60,033 bases of DNA, taken from Acidimicrobiia bacterium UBA5794. Lineage in GTDB: Bacteria; Actinomycetota; Acidimicrobiia; Spongiisociales; UBA5794. The position numbers and the translations under genes are program-made. Shown here one piece after another: positions 15,267-23,090 of the stretch. Each line of letters opens with the position of its first letter. Positions within the stretch are counted from its first letter, which is position 1. The stretch is taken from NCBI GenBank assembly GCA_002418265.1, contig DIDS01000020.1:1-60033 (forward strand). The letters run 5' to 3'. The notes under the pieces were generated by a model. That model made no database searches and was not told where the DNA came from. It saw only the letters and a list, made by a program, of their open reading frames with translations.

Positions 15267-16163
15267 TCAGGTGGACGGAGGAGCGTAGTCACCGGCTGTG
15301 ACGCGCCCTTCAATGGTGCGCAGTGTCCAGATACTGCCCTTGTCCCACTCCATTGGTCCGTTCATGGGAACGCCCTCCGCAAAGAGACGTCCGATGAGAT
15401 CACCGATGACATCACCATGCGTGCACAGCACGGCGGCCTCCTGTTGGAGATCACGGATGAGCCCCACGATGCGGTGTGGATGTGACCCTTCGATCAACGC
15501 AGCTTCCCGTTCGATGGGGATGCCGAGGCGTTCTGAGAGCGGTTGGACGGTCTCGATGCACCGAGTGAAGTTGGATGATCCGATTCGCGTGATGGGGTGG
15601 TCCATGAGCAGGGTACGAATCGCTTCACGTTGTTTCCGACCTAGCTTGTCCAGTGGTCGGTTGGCGTCATTGGGATCCAATGCATCCGGCATCCCGGCTG
15701 ATGCGTGACGGACCAGATGGATCGTGCCAGCAGACCGCTCAAGTTGCATGTCGTTCGCCCGATCGACGACAGCCTTGTCGTTCTTGTACTCAAGCTTCTT
15801 GATGGCTTTGTCGAAAGGGAGCCACTTGATCTTGTCAACTTCGCTGTTGGGTTTGAACGAACCACCACCGGCCTTCACGAGCCACCACTTGACGACCTTG
15901 GGGTTGTCGGCTTTGGTGAGATAGCCGACGGAGCCGACCGGTCTCGGCTTCTTCACCGAGATCCCTGTTTCCTCCTCAACCTCTCGAAGGGCGGCTTCGA
16001 GAAACGTTTCACGCTTGTTGAGTTTGCCCTTTGGGAGTGACCAGTCGTCATAGCGTGGACGATGGACGAGCAGATATTCGGGTTCACCGTCATCGCCAAC
16101 TCGCGCGACAACGCATCCTGCAGCCCAAATGGACTCGTCGGGTGGAATCGGGTGGTTGGTCAC
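15267..16163 (-). CDS. mutT1: Nudix hydrolase fused to histidine phosphatase (MutT1-like)
   Basis: The 298-residue protein has an N-terminal Nudix domain (WSLPKGKLNKRETFLEAALR then EVEEETGI) and a C-terminal SixA-like histidine phosphatase domain (IHLVRHASAG, SNFTRCIETVQPL, AVLCTHGDVIGDLI). Mycobacterial MutT1 has this architecture and hydrolyses 8-oxo-nucleotides and dinucleoside polyphosphates. The GTG at 16163 overlaps the ppk stop (GTGA), so translation is coupled, although the frame is open to 16286. The ppk-mutT1 neighbourhood is also known in mycobacteria and supports the assignment. Confidence 0.9.
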   Translation of the reverse strand: MTNHPIPPDESIWAAGCVVARVGDDGEPEYLLVHRPRYDDWSLPKGKLNKRETFLEAALREVEEETGISVKKPRPVGSVGYLTKADNPKVVKWWLVKAGGGSFKPNSEVDKIKWLPFDKAIKKLEYKNDKAVVDRANDMQLERSAGTIHLVRHASAGMPDALDPNDANRPLDKLGRKQREAIRTLLMDHPITRIGSSNFTRCIETVQPLSERLGIPIEREAALIEGSHPHRIVGLIRDLQQEAAVLCTHGDVIGDLIGRLFAEGVPMNGPMEWDKGSIWTLRTIEGRVTAGDYAPPST

Positions 16164-18274
16164 AGAACCTGTGGAGCCAGTGAATCGAGCTGTGACCTTG
16201 CAACGGTCATCGCTCGGAGGGTTGCGTGCGTATCGATACCAGCCGAGGTCGGCACCTTCGACCATACCGAGCCTTTCAGCTCCCATGCGAGCATGTCGTC
16301 CTCCATCTCGACGCTGAGGATTCCGTCGAGTCGATCGACAAGCCTTGGTTCGGAGACCTCAACGAGGATCTCAACCCGTCCGTCGAGATTCCGCGTCATC
16401 ATGTCGGCGGAGCCAATGTGGTACTCGGCGGTTCCTCGTTCGGGATCACCGAACCGATAGATCCTGCTGTGCTCAAGGAACCGTCCAACGAGTGAGCGGA
16501 CGGTGATTGTCTCAGAAAGCCCGGGAACCCCGGGCATGACCGAGCAGTTGCCTCGGATGATGAGGTCGATCTTGCAGCCGCGTTGGGAAGCCGCGTAGAG
16601 CTCGTCGATGATTTCGGTGTCAACGAGATGGTTGATCTTCCACAGGATGCGGCCATCCTCACCCAGAGCGGCCTGCCGCCTGATCCGTTCGATGATGCCT
16701 GAGCGCAGTGTGTGGGGTGCTACGAGGATCTTGCTGTAGCCCATGGGGCGTGCGTGGCCGGTGAGCAGGTTGAACAGCTCCGAAAGATCTGAACCGACGG
16801 CAGGGTCGGCGGTGAAGAACGCGAGATCTTCGTACAGCCTCGCTGTCTTTGGGTTGTAGTTACCCGTGCCGATGTGGGAATAGCGCCTGATATTGCCGTC
16901 CTCCTTGCGGACGACAAGCAGTGCCTTTGAGTGGGTCTTGAGTCCGTAGACGCCATACACAACATGGACTCCGGCCGCCTCAAGCATCTTCGCCCAGTTG
17001 ATGTTTGCGGCTTCATCGAACCGAGCCTTGAGCTCAACAAGAACCACGACCTGCTTTCCTGCTTCGGCCGCGGTCATCAACGTTCGAACAATTGCCCGCT
17101 CACCGCCAATCGCTGGATCGTCCGCCATTGATGTGCGATACAAGGTCTGTTTGATGGCGAGCACGTTCGGATCCGAAGCAGCTTGGGAAAGGAATGCGGC
17201 AGTGGACGTGGCAAAGGATTCGTATGGGTGATGGACGAGAATGTCACCCTTGCGTATCTCCGCAAAGAGGTCTGGCGAACGACCCTCGACCTCGGCAAGT
17301 GCCGGTTGTGTCACCGGTTGCCACAGCTCTTCCTTGAGATCATGACGATCGAGACCGTAGAGCTCCCACAAGCTGGCAAGGCCCAGCGGTGCTTCGCGAA
17401 CGTGAACCGACGCAGGTTCAAGCTCAAGACCGTTGAGCAACATCGTCATGACGGGTGCTGAGGCTCCCGATTCGACTTCGAGGCGAACTGCCTGGGCTGC
17501 GCGCTGTCGATATCGCAGCACGGACTCCATCGCTGCAAGAAGGTCATCTGCCTCTTCCTCTTCGACGGCGATGTCGGCTGAGCGTGTCACGCGAAACGCC
17601 GACCAACCCACAACGTCGAGGCCACCAAAGAGACGCGACAAATGCGTTCCGATGACTTGCTCGATCGGAACGAACCGGTTTCCCTCTTCCAAAGCGATGA
17701 ATCGGTCAACATTGGGCGGGATCTTCACACGTGCAAACTGCACCGAACCCTCACTGTCCTCCACAAGGACCGCGAGGTTGAGAGAAAGGTTGGAGATGTA
17801 GGGGAATGGGTGGGAGGGATCCACCGCGAGCGGTGTCAGGATCGGAAAGATCTGATCCTCGAATACTTGATCGAGATAGCGGTGATCCTCAGAATCGAGC
17901 GTCTCGATTGTTTCGATGTGGATGCCCTCGGTACCGAGGAGCGGCACCAGCTCTTTCGAGAAAAGGCTGTCGATGCGACCCTGGAGATCGGTGGCACGCG
18001 TTGTGATCGCATTCAGTTGTTCCTGGGCTGTCAAACCGTCCGGACTGAGGGCCGTAACACCGTTACGGGCCTGTTCGGCGAGACCGGCGACCCTGACCTG
18101 GAAGAACTCATCGAGGTTCGAAGATACGATCGCTACGAATTTGATTCGTTCCAACAGTGGGAGATGCTCGGATTCGGCAAGGTGGAAGACACGCTCTTGG
18201 AAGTCGAGGAGGGAGATCTCCCGATTCAGGAATCGTGGTGTCGGTGGTTCAAGCAGCGTCGTCATTTCTCCCAT
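16160..18274 (-). CDS. ppk: Polyphosphate kinase 1
   Basis: Ppk1 reversibly polymerises the gamma-phosphate of ATP into polyphosphate. The 704-residue length is normal. Visible motifs are NREISLLDFQERVFHLAESE at the N-terminus, HPYESFATSTAAFLSQAASD, VVYGVYGLKTHSKALLVVRK with the likely phosphorylated His, and LEHSRIYRFGDPE with the second His. The start may be ATG 18274 or the in-frame ATG 9 nt later (MTTLLEPP). It lies between rpiB and mutT1 on the same strand and is probably cotranscribed with them. Confidence 0.95.
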   Translation of the reverse strand: MGEMTTLLEPPTPRFLNREISLLDFQERVFHLAESEHLPLLERIKFVAIVSSNLDEFFQVRVAGLAEQARNGVTALSPDGLTAQEQLNAITTRATDLQGRIDSLFSKELVPLLGTEGIHIETIETLDSEDHRYLDQVFEDQIFPILTPLAVDPSHPFPYISNLSLNLAVLVEDSEGSVQFARVKIPPNVDRFIALEEGNRFVPIEQVIGTHLSRLFGGLDVVGWSAFRVTRSADIAVEEEEADDLLAAMESVLRYRQRAAQAVRLEVESGASAPVMTMLLNGLELEPASVHVREAPLGLASLWELYGLDRHDLKEELWQPVTQPALAEVEGRSPDLFAEIRKGDILVHHPYESFATSTAAFLSQAASDPNVLAIKQTLYRTSMADDPAIGGERAIVRTLMTAAEAGKQVVVLVELKARFDEAANINWAKMLEAAGVHVVYGVYGLKTHSKALLVVRKEDGNIRRYSHIGTGNYNPKTARLYEDLAFFTADPAVGSDLSELFNLLTGHARPMGYSKILVAPHTLRSGIIERIRRQAALGEDGRILWKINHLVDTEIIDELYAASQRGCKIDLIIRGNCSVMPGVPGLSETITVRSLVGRFLEHSRIYRFGDPERGTAEYHIGSADMMTRNLDGRVEILVEVSEPRLVDRLDGILSVEMEDDMLAWELKGSVWSKVPTSAGIDTHATLRAMTVARSQLDSLAPQVL

Positions 18275-18340
18275 GGTATCGGCTGACCTCGTCGATGCGA
18301 CGAGTGATTCGCTGCATCCACACAGTGGCGGCGAAACGGG

Positions 18341-18814
18341 TCAGCCGCGGTTGCGGTCGAGCTCAACAACCTTGCGGAGTCTGCGAACGTGGCGTTCCTC
18401 GTTGCTGAACTCGGCGCCGATGAACGCATCCACGATTTCTTTGGCAGCCGTTTCGCCGATGATACGGGCACCGAGGGCGAGCACATTCATGTCGTCGTGC
18501 TCGACGGCCTGGTGGGCCGTGTAGTGATCATGTACAACTGCTGATCGGGCACCGGTGATCTTGTTCGCTGCGATTGAGGCACCCGCGCCGGATCCGCACA
18601 CGATGATGCCACGTTCAGCCGGGCCGTGAACCACCTCTCGAGCCACGGCAGCCGCGTAGTCCGGATAGTCGACCGGCTCCGTTGAATCGGTTCCAAGGTC
18701 GATGACATCGTGGCCGGCATCCGATAGGTGTTCGGCGAGTTCGGTCTTGAGGTCGAATCCGGCATGATCTGATCCGAGTGCGATCCGCACCTGCGCTCCT
18801 TGATTGCTCGACAC
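18341..18814 (-). CDS. rpiB: Ribose-5-phosphate isomerase B (housekeeping copy)
   Basis: The 157-residue protein converts ribose-5-phosphate to ribulose-5-phosphate. It has RIALGSDHAGFDLKTELAEH, DSTEPVDYPDYAAAVA, GIIVCGSGAGASIAANKITG with the catalytic Cys present, and EHDDMNVLALGARIIG. It lacks the N-terminal extension of the BMC copy at 873-1478, in which the Cys is Asp. It is the first gene of the rpiB-ppk-mutT1 cluster, divergent from the lipoprotein at 18863. Confidence 0.93.
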   Translation of the reverse strand: MSSNQGAQVRIALGSDHAGFDLKTELAEHLSDAGHDVIDLGTDSTEPVDYPDYAAAVAREVVHGPAERGIIVCGSGAGASIAANKITGARSAVVHDHYTAHQAVEHDDMNVLALGARIIGETAAKEIVDAFIGAEFSNEERHVRRLRKVVELDRNRG

Positions 18815-18862
18815 GAGCGTAGCGCCGAACCGGGTGGGTGCCGCGAGGTCTACCCTCCAGAT

Positions 18863-19375
18863 ATGAAGCTCGTCGTCATGGTCGTGTCGGTGCTTGTCGT
18901 CGTTGTGTCCGCCTGTTCGTCGGGACCCGATGCCCCGCCGATCGCCGGTTCTGAAACGGTGTGCACAGAAACGTTCTGTATCGACGTTCCCGATGGTTGG
19001 ACATACGAAGTGGGCACGGAGTATGTGTCAGCCCATCATGACCTGGCTGCGTCAAAAACCTTTCTCACTGCCGGCGTGATCAACCTTGAAGCAATTGTCG
19101 TCAATGCAGGTGGCAGTTGGCCGGTTGCAACACCGGAGGTCACTCGGGCGTTTTGGAAACTCCTCGAAGACGCCGGTGTCGGCACATTTTCCCGTTCACA
19201 GCGCGTCGTGGGTGGTGCGGAGCGTTCGTGGGGCAAGCACCAGGACGGTGTGATGTGGCATCTCATCGTTCCGACGGGGGGTTCGAGCGGAATTGGGGTT
19301 GAGATGCGGGCACCAAACGACTCATGGGAGACGCAGGCCGACTTCGTGTTCGACTCGGTCAAGGTCCTGCCATAG
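18863..19375 (+). CDS. Predicted lipoprotein of unknown function
   Basis: The 170-residue protein begins MKLVVMVVSVLVVVVSACSS, a signal peptide with a lipobox ending in Cys, so it should be an exported lipid-anchored protein. The rest has FCIDVPDGWTYEVGTEY and no family I recognise; the repeated Trp and Gly content suggests a small beta-rich domain. TACCCT lies 6 nt before the ATG with no Shine-Dalgarno, fitting a leaderless transcript. It stands alone between rpiB (divergent) and murA. Confidence 0.75.
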   Translation: MKLVVMVVSVLVVVVSACSSGPDAPPIAGSETVCTETFCIDVPDGWTYEVGTEYVSAHHDLAASKTFLTAGVINLEAIVVNAGGSWPVATPEVTRAFWKLLEDAGVGTFSRSQRVVGGAERSWGKHQDGVMWHLIVPTGGSSGIGVEMRAPNDSWETQADFVFDSVKVLP

Positions 19376-19431
19376 GCGATGGCAGCGCACGTGACGCTTG
19401 ATATCTCGGTTGCACGCGTAACCTCGGTGCG

Positions 19432-20685
19432 ATGTCCGATGCAATCGTTGTTACTGGCGGCGCGGTGCTTGAGGGTTCGATCCCGATCCTCGGAGCCAAG
19501 AATGCTGCCGTCAAGCATCTCGTGGGGGCTCTCCTAGCGCCTGGTGAGCACACGTTGTACAACGTTCCGCGCATTGTGGACGTCGAGATCATGGGCCGTG
19601 TGCTCGAGCATGTGGGAGCTCGCTGCATCCGAGATGGAACGACCCTGCAGGTCATCGTTCCCGATGATCCGAATCCGGAAGCGCCGCTCGTACTCGTTCG
19701 ACAGATGCGTGCGTCAATTCTCGTTCTTGGCGCACTCCTGGCACGCTGCGGTGAAGCCAGGGTCGCTCTCCCAGGAGGTGACGACTTTGGGGTTCGTCCC
19801 ATCGACTTCCATGTCAAAGGACTCGAAGCGATGGGGGCACGCTTCGATCTGAGCCATGGGGTGCTCCGCGCTTCTGCACCGGACGGACTCCACGGAACCG
19901 ACATTTTCTTGGAGTTCCCCTCCGTTGGGGCGACCGAGAATCTCCTCCTTGCGTCGGTCCTCGCGGAGGGCACGACAACGATCCGCAACGCAGCACGAGA
20001 ACCCGAGCTGACCGACCTTGCGGAATTTCTTCGCAAGATGGGTGCAAAAATTGACGGGGCCGGAACCTCAACGATCGAGGTTCACGGCGTGACGGAGCTC
20101 GGCCCTGCGGAGCATCGAACGGTTCCGGATCGACTTGAAGCGGGAACATATCTTGTTGCGGGTGCGGCCACTCGCGGAACCGTCACTGTCGAAGACTGTG
20201 TCCCCGACCATCTGCGAATGGAGCTTGCGAAGCTCGAAGCAACCGGAGCATCCGTTTCCACAACGGAGACCTCAATCACCGTTACCGGTCCCGATCGTCC
20301 AGATGCTGTTGATCTCGCGACCTTGCCGTTTCCGGGATTCCACACCGACATGCATCCCCAGATGGTGGCGTACCTCTCGATTGCAAACGGAACCTCGATC
20401 GTCACCGAAAACATCTACGCCGGCCGGTTTCGCTACCTCGGGGAGATCAATCGATTGGGGGGAGACGTGCATGCCGAGGGCCAGCACGTTGTGATCCGCG
20501 GTGTCGAGGGGCTGTCAGGATGCGAGGTGGACGGCTGTGATATCCGTGCCGCGGCAGCACTCACCATCGCAGCATTGGCCGCTGAGGGTTTGACCACCGT
20601 GACCCACGCAAACCACATCGACCGCGGCTACGACAGCTTCGTCCCCAATCTCGTTTCACTCGGCGCCACGATCACCCGCACCTGA
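19432..20685 (+). CDS. murA: UDP-N-acetylglucosamine 1-carboxyvinyltransferase
   Basis: MurA transfers enolpyruvate from PEP to UDP-GlcNAc, the first committed step of peptidoglycan synthesis. The 417-residue protein has GSIPILGAKNAAVKHLVGAL at the N-terminus and RQMRASILVLGALLAR near residue 90. The active-site loop reads LPGGDDFGVRPIDFHVKG, so Asp117 replaces the usual Cys115, as in mycobacteria and chlamydiae. This predicts intrinsic fosfomycin resistance. TAACCT lies 7 nt before the ATG and suggests leaderless transcription. A 55-bp repeat begins 7 bp after the stop. Confidence 0.95.
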   Translation: MSDAIVVTGGAVLEGSIPILGAKNAAVKHLVGALLAPGEHTLYNVPRIVDVEIMGRVLEHVGARCIRDGTTLQVIVPDDPNPEAPLVLVRQMRASILVLGALLARCGEARVALPGGDDFGVRPIDFHVKGLEAMGARFDLSHGVLRASAPDGLHGTDIFLEFPSVGATENLLLASVLAEGTTTIRNAAREPELTDLAEFLRKMGAKIDGAGTSTIEVHGVTELGPAEHRTVPDRLEAGTYLVAGAATRGTVTVEDCVPDHLRMELAKLEATGASVSTTETSITVTGPDRPDAVDLATLPFPGFHTDMHPQMVAYLSIANGTSIVTENIYAGRFRYLGEINRLGGDVHAEGQHVVIRGVEGLSGCEVDGCDIRAAAALTIAALAAEGLTTVTHANHIDRGYDSFVPNLVSLGATITRT

Positions 20686-20692
20686 CCACCGT

Positions 20693-20747
20693 TTCCGCGT
20701 ACCCAGGGTTCCAGTACCGGGTTTTCCCAGTACTGGAGCCCACAGAA
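20693..20747. repeat. Left arm of 55-bp inverted repeat flanking the NifU-C gene
   Basis: The segment matches the reverse complement of 21145-21199 at 54 of 55 positions. It contains its own hairpin (CCAGTAC, then CGGGTTTTCCCA, then GTACTGG). It lies between the convergent ends of murA and the NifU-C gene, where it could also act as a two-way terminator. Confidence 0.9.
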
Positions 20748-20758
20748 TGGACGAACGA

Positions 20759-21061
20759 TCAGCCAGTCGCGACGACGTCGACCACTCCCGGAACGCGGTC
20801 ACGAAGGATCCGTTCAATCCCAACGGTGACCGTAGTCTCCGAGATCGGGCATCCGCCGCACGCACCAACGAGTTCCAGGTTGACGGTGCCACCGTTGACC
20901 CCCGAGAGAATGACATCGCCGCCATCGGCCTGGAGTGCGGGCCGGAGATAATCGAGCGCCTCATTCAACACATCGATATCGATCTCGGATGCACCGTTGA
21001 GCGCAGGTCGTTCAGCGACGCCACCGATTTCGATGATGCTTCCTTCGACTTCAGATGTCAT
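20759..21061 (-). CDS. NifU C-terminal-domain (Nfu-type) Fe-S scaffold protein
   Basis: The 100-residue protein is a single NifU-C domain: EALDYLRPALQADGGDVILS followed by LVGACGGCPISETTVTVGIE with the C-x-x-C pair that binds a shared Fe-S cluster. The ATG at 21061 follows GAGGGACGT. The whole gene is bracketed by 55-bp inverted repeats. A separate Nfu N-terminal-type protein is encoded at 53755-54069, so the two halves of an Nfu protein exist as different genes. Confidence 0.9.
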   Translation of the reverse strand: MTSEVEGSIIEIGGVAERPALNGASEIDIDVLNEALDYLRPALQADGGDVILSGVNGGTVNLELVGACGGCPISETTVTVGIERILRDRVPGVVDVVATG

Positions 21062-21144
21062 ACGTCCCTCATTTTCGGACAATGGTATCGCACCGCGGTA
21101 CTCAGTTTCCAACACCACCGTAGTAGTAACCCTTCCCGGTGTCG

Positions 21145-21199
21145 TTCTGTGGGCTCCAGTACTGGAAAAACCCGGTACTGGAACCCTGGGTACGCGGAA
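21145..21199. repeat. Right arm of 55-bp inverted repeat flanking the NifU-C gene
   Basis: Reverse-complement partner of 20693-20747 with one mismatch. It lies in the divergent promoter region between the NifU-C gene and meaB and ends 19 bp before the meaB start, so here a terminator role makes little sense. Confidence 0.9.
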
Positions 21200-21217
21200 T
21201 GGGCCTAATGTCGGTTT

Positions 21218-22138
21218 GTGGAGACTGAAGGATTGATTGAGGCTGCGCAGGGTGGGGATCAACGGGCGATTGCTCGGTTGATCTCCCATGTCGCTGACGG
21301 GGATGACTCGGGTCGTCGCATCGTGGGCGAGCTGTACCGACTTGGCGGGAACGCCAAGATCACCGGTGTCACCGGTGCACCGGGTACCGGCAAGTCAACG
21401 CTCGTTTCGGGCCTCATCACCTCGATGCGATCAGAACCGGGACGTGTTGGTGTCATTGCCGTTGATCCGTCGAGCCCGTTCAGCGGTGGCGCGATTCTCG
21501 GCGATCGGATTCGGATGGGGGAGCATGTGGACGATCCAAACGTCTTCATCCGGTCGGTTGCAAACCGAGGACACCTCGGAGGGATTGCCAGTTCAACCCC
21601 GGCCGTTGTCGCCGCGCTCGACGGGCTCGGGTTCGCCGAAATCGTGATTGAAACCGTCGGCGTTGGTCAGTCGGAGGTTGAGATCGCCTCAGCATGCGAC
21701 ACGACCATCGTCGTTGTGAACCCCGGCTGGGGTGACGGAATTCAAACAGCCAAAGCGGGATTCCTTGAGATTGCAGACATCTTCGTTGTCAACAAGGCAG
21801 ACCGACCCGAAGTATCGGCGACGATCAGGGACCTTGAGGCAATGCTCGATATCGGTCCCACCACACCGTGGCGGGCCCCGGTCGTTGCCACGATTGCAAC
21901 GGAGCGTTCGGGGCTTGACGACCTGTGGCGGTCCATCAACCAACATCGAGCCCATCTCGAAGCCGAAGGCCGGATGGAACAGGTGCGCCGCGACCGGGCT
22001 CGTCATGCCCTCGTCGGCGCACTCCGGGACTCCATCGAACACTCCGTGGACGCGATCGGGCACGAAACCATCGAAGATCTGGTGCAACGACGCAACGATC
22101 CGTGGACGCTTGCAGACCGACTGCTCATCGAGCAGTAG
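21218..22138 (+). CDS. meaB: MeaB/ArgK-family G3E GTPase (methylmalonyl-CoA mutase chaperone)
   Basis: The 306-residue protein has a P-loop in ITGVTGAPGTGKSTLVSGL, VIAVDPSSPFSGGAILGDRI, ETVGVGQSEVEIASACDTTI and the guanine motif VVNKAD. MeaB protects and reloads B12-dependent acyl-CoA mutases. No mutase subunit gene is in the window, though a methylmalonyl-CoA-epimerase-like VOC protein is at 49996-50451. The GTG start has TAATGT 6 nt upstream and no Shine-Dalgarno, pointing to a leaderless mRNA whose promoter lies in or next to the right inverted repeat. Confidence 0.92.
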   Translation: METEGLIEAAQGGDQRAIARLISHVADGDDSGRRIVGELYRLGGNAKITGVTGAPGTGKSTLVSGLITSMRSEPGRVGVIAVDPSSPFSGGAILGDRIRMGEHVDDPNVFIRSVANRGHLGGIASSTPAVVAALDGLGFAEIVIETVGVGQSEVEIASACDTTIVVVNPGWGDGIQTAKAGFLEIADIFVVNKADRPEVSATIRDLEAMLDIGPTTPWRAPVVATIATERSGLDDLWRSINQHRAHLEAEGRMEQVRRDRARHALVGALRDSIEHSVDAIGHETIEDLVQRRNDPWTLADRLLIEQ

Positions 22139-22146
22139 CCTGAAGC

Positions 22147-22255
22147 CACACGAACACCACGAATACGAACCCCGCGAATACGAACACCACGAATACGAAC
22201 CCCACGAATACGAACCCCACGAACGCGAACACTACGCATACGACCACCACGCACG
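22147..22255. repeat. 15-nt tandem array (CACGAATACGAACCC)n, about seven units
   Basis: Degenerate 15-mers of the form CACGAATACGAACCC run between the meaB stop and the enoyl-CoA hydratase start. The frame of the hydratase is open through them and would read HEYEP-like pentapeptides, but no in-frame start codon lies upstream within the array. It is therefore likely an untranslated leader or spacer. Confidence 0.85.
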
Positions 22256-22268
22256 TGAAGGAGCAGCC

Positions 22269-23036
22269 ATGGAACTTGTCAAGTATTCGGAAGACCAAGG
22301 CGTTGCACAGATCACGCTGAACCGTCCGCCGGTCAACGCGTTGAATCGTGCGCTGATTGCCGATCTCTCCGAAGCTTTCTCGATGGCACTTGATCCCTCC
22401 ATTCGCGCGGTCGTCATCACGGGATCGCCACATTTCGCTGCTGGCGCCGACATCACGGGATTTCAGGCATCGTTCGATGCTGGTGACGAAGACCGGCAGG
22501 CGTCGGGACTCGTTGAGGCAATCGCCGCATTGGAATCACTTCCCAAACCGACAATCGCTGCCGTCACAGGGTTCGCCCTCGGAGGTGGCCTTGAGCTGTC
22601 GATGGGTGCCGATTTTCGATACTTCGGAGAAGGAGCGAAGGTCGGTCAGCCCGAGATCCTCCTCGGGCTCATCCCCGGTGCAGGTGGAACACAACGCCTT
22701 GCACGCATCGTCGGCCCACAGCGATGCAAGGAGATGTGCCTCACCGGGCGACAGGTAGGGGCAACGGAGGCTCTCACCATCGGACTCGCCGACAAGACCG
22801 CGCCCGACGATGAAGTACTCGCACTCGCACTTGCGGACGCTGCAGCGTTCGCGCAGGGTCCGACAAAGGCCTACGCCGCAGTCAAGGCAGCCATTCGGAT
22901 CGGATCGGACCTCACCCTTGAGGGTGGTATCGGGATTGAGGCAGAGCAGTTTTCTGAGGTATTCAAGACACAAGACGCCCGGATCGGTGTTGCGGCGTTC
23001 ATTGCGAAGGAAAAGCCACGTTTCACCGGCGAGTAG
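22269..23036 (+). CDS. Enoyl-CoA hydratase/isomerase family protein
   Basis: The 255-residue crotonase-fold protein hydrates 2-enoyl-CoA or isomerises related thioesters. Motifs are ITLNRPPVNALNRALIADL, the oxyanion-hole segment GSPHFAAGADITGF, VTGFALGGGLELSMGADFRY, and GQPEILLGLIPGAGGTQRLA with the Glu expected of a hydratase. AAGGAG lies just before the ATG at 22269. It follows the 15-nt tandem array and may share a transcript with meaB; a fatty or branched-chain acid degradation role is inferred only from family. Confidence 0.9.
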   Translation: MELVKYSEDQGVAQITLNRPPVNALNRALIADLSEAFSMALDPSIRAVVITGSPHFAAGADITGFQASFDAGDEDRQASGLVEAIAALESLPKPTIAAVTGFALGGGLELSMGADFRYFGEGAKVGQPEILLGLIPGAGGTQRLARIVGPQRCKEMCLTGRQVGATEALTIGLADKTAPDDEVLALALADAAAFAQGPTKAYAAVKAAIRIGSDLTLEGGIGIEAEQFSEVFKTQDARIGVAAFIAKEKPRFTGE

Positions 23037-23090
23037 TCACACGGTTCTTCCGATTCAACCCAAACGAGATCGATCCCTACTCTTCACCCC

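Noticed and set aside
22003..22254. Minus-strand RGVRI-repeat protein
   Set aside because: It is only the 15-nt array read backwards, with no start context or homology.
21732..22268. N-terminal extension of the enoyl-CoA hydratase through the 15-nt array and meaB
   Set aside because: The frame lies inside meaB in another reading frame, no start codon exists in the array, and a ribosome-binding site precedes ATG 22269.
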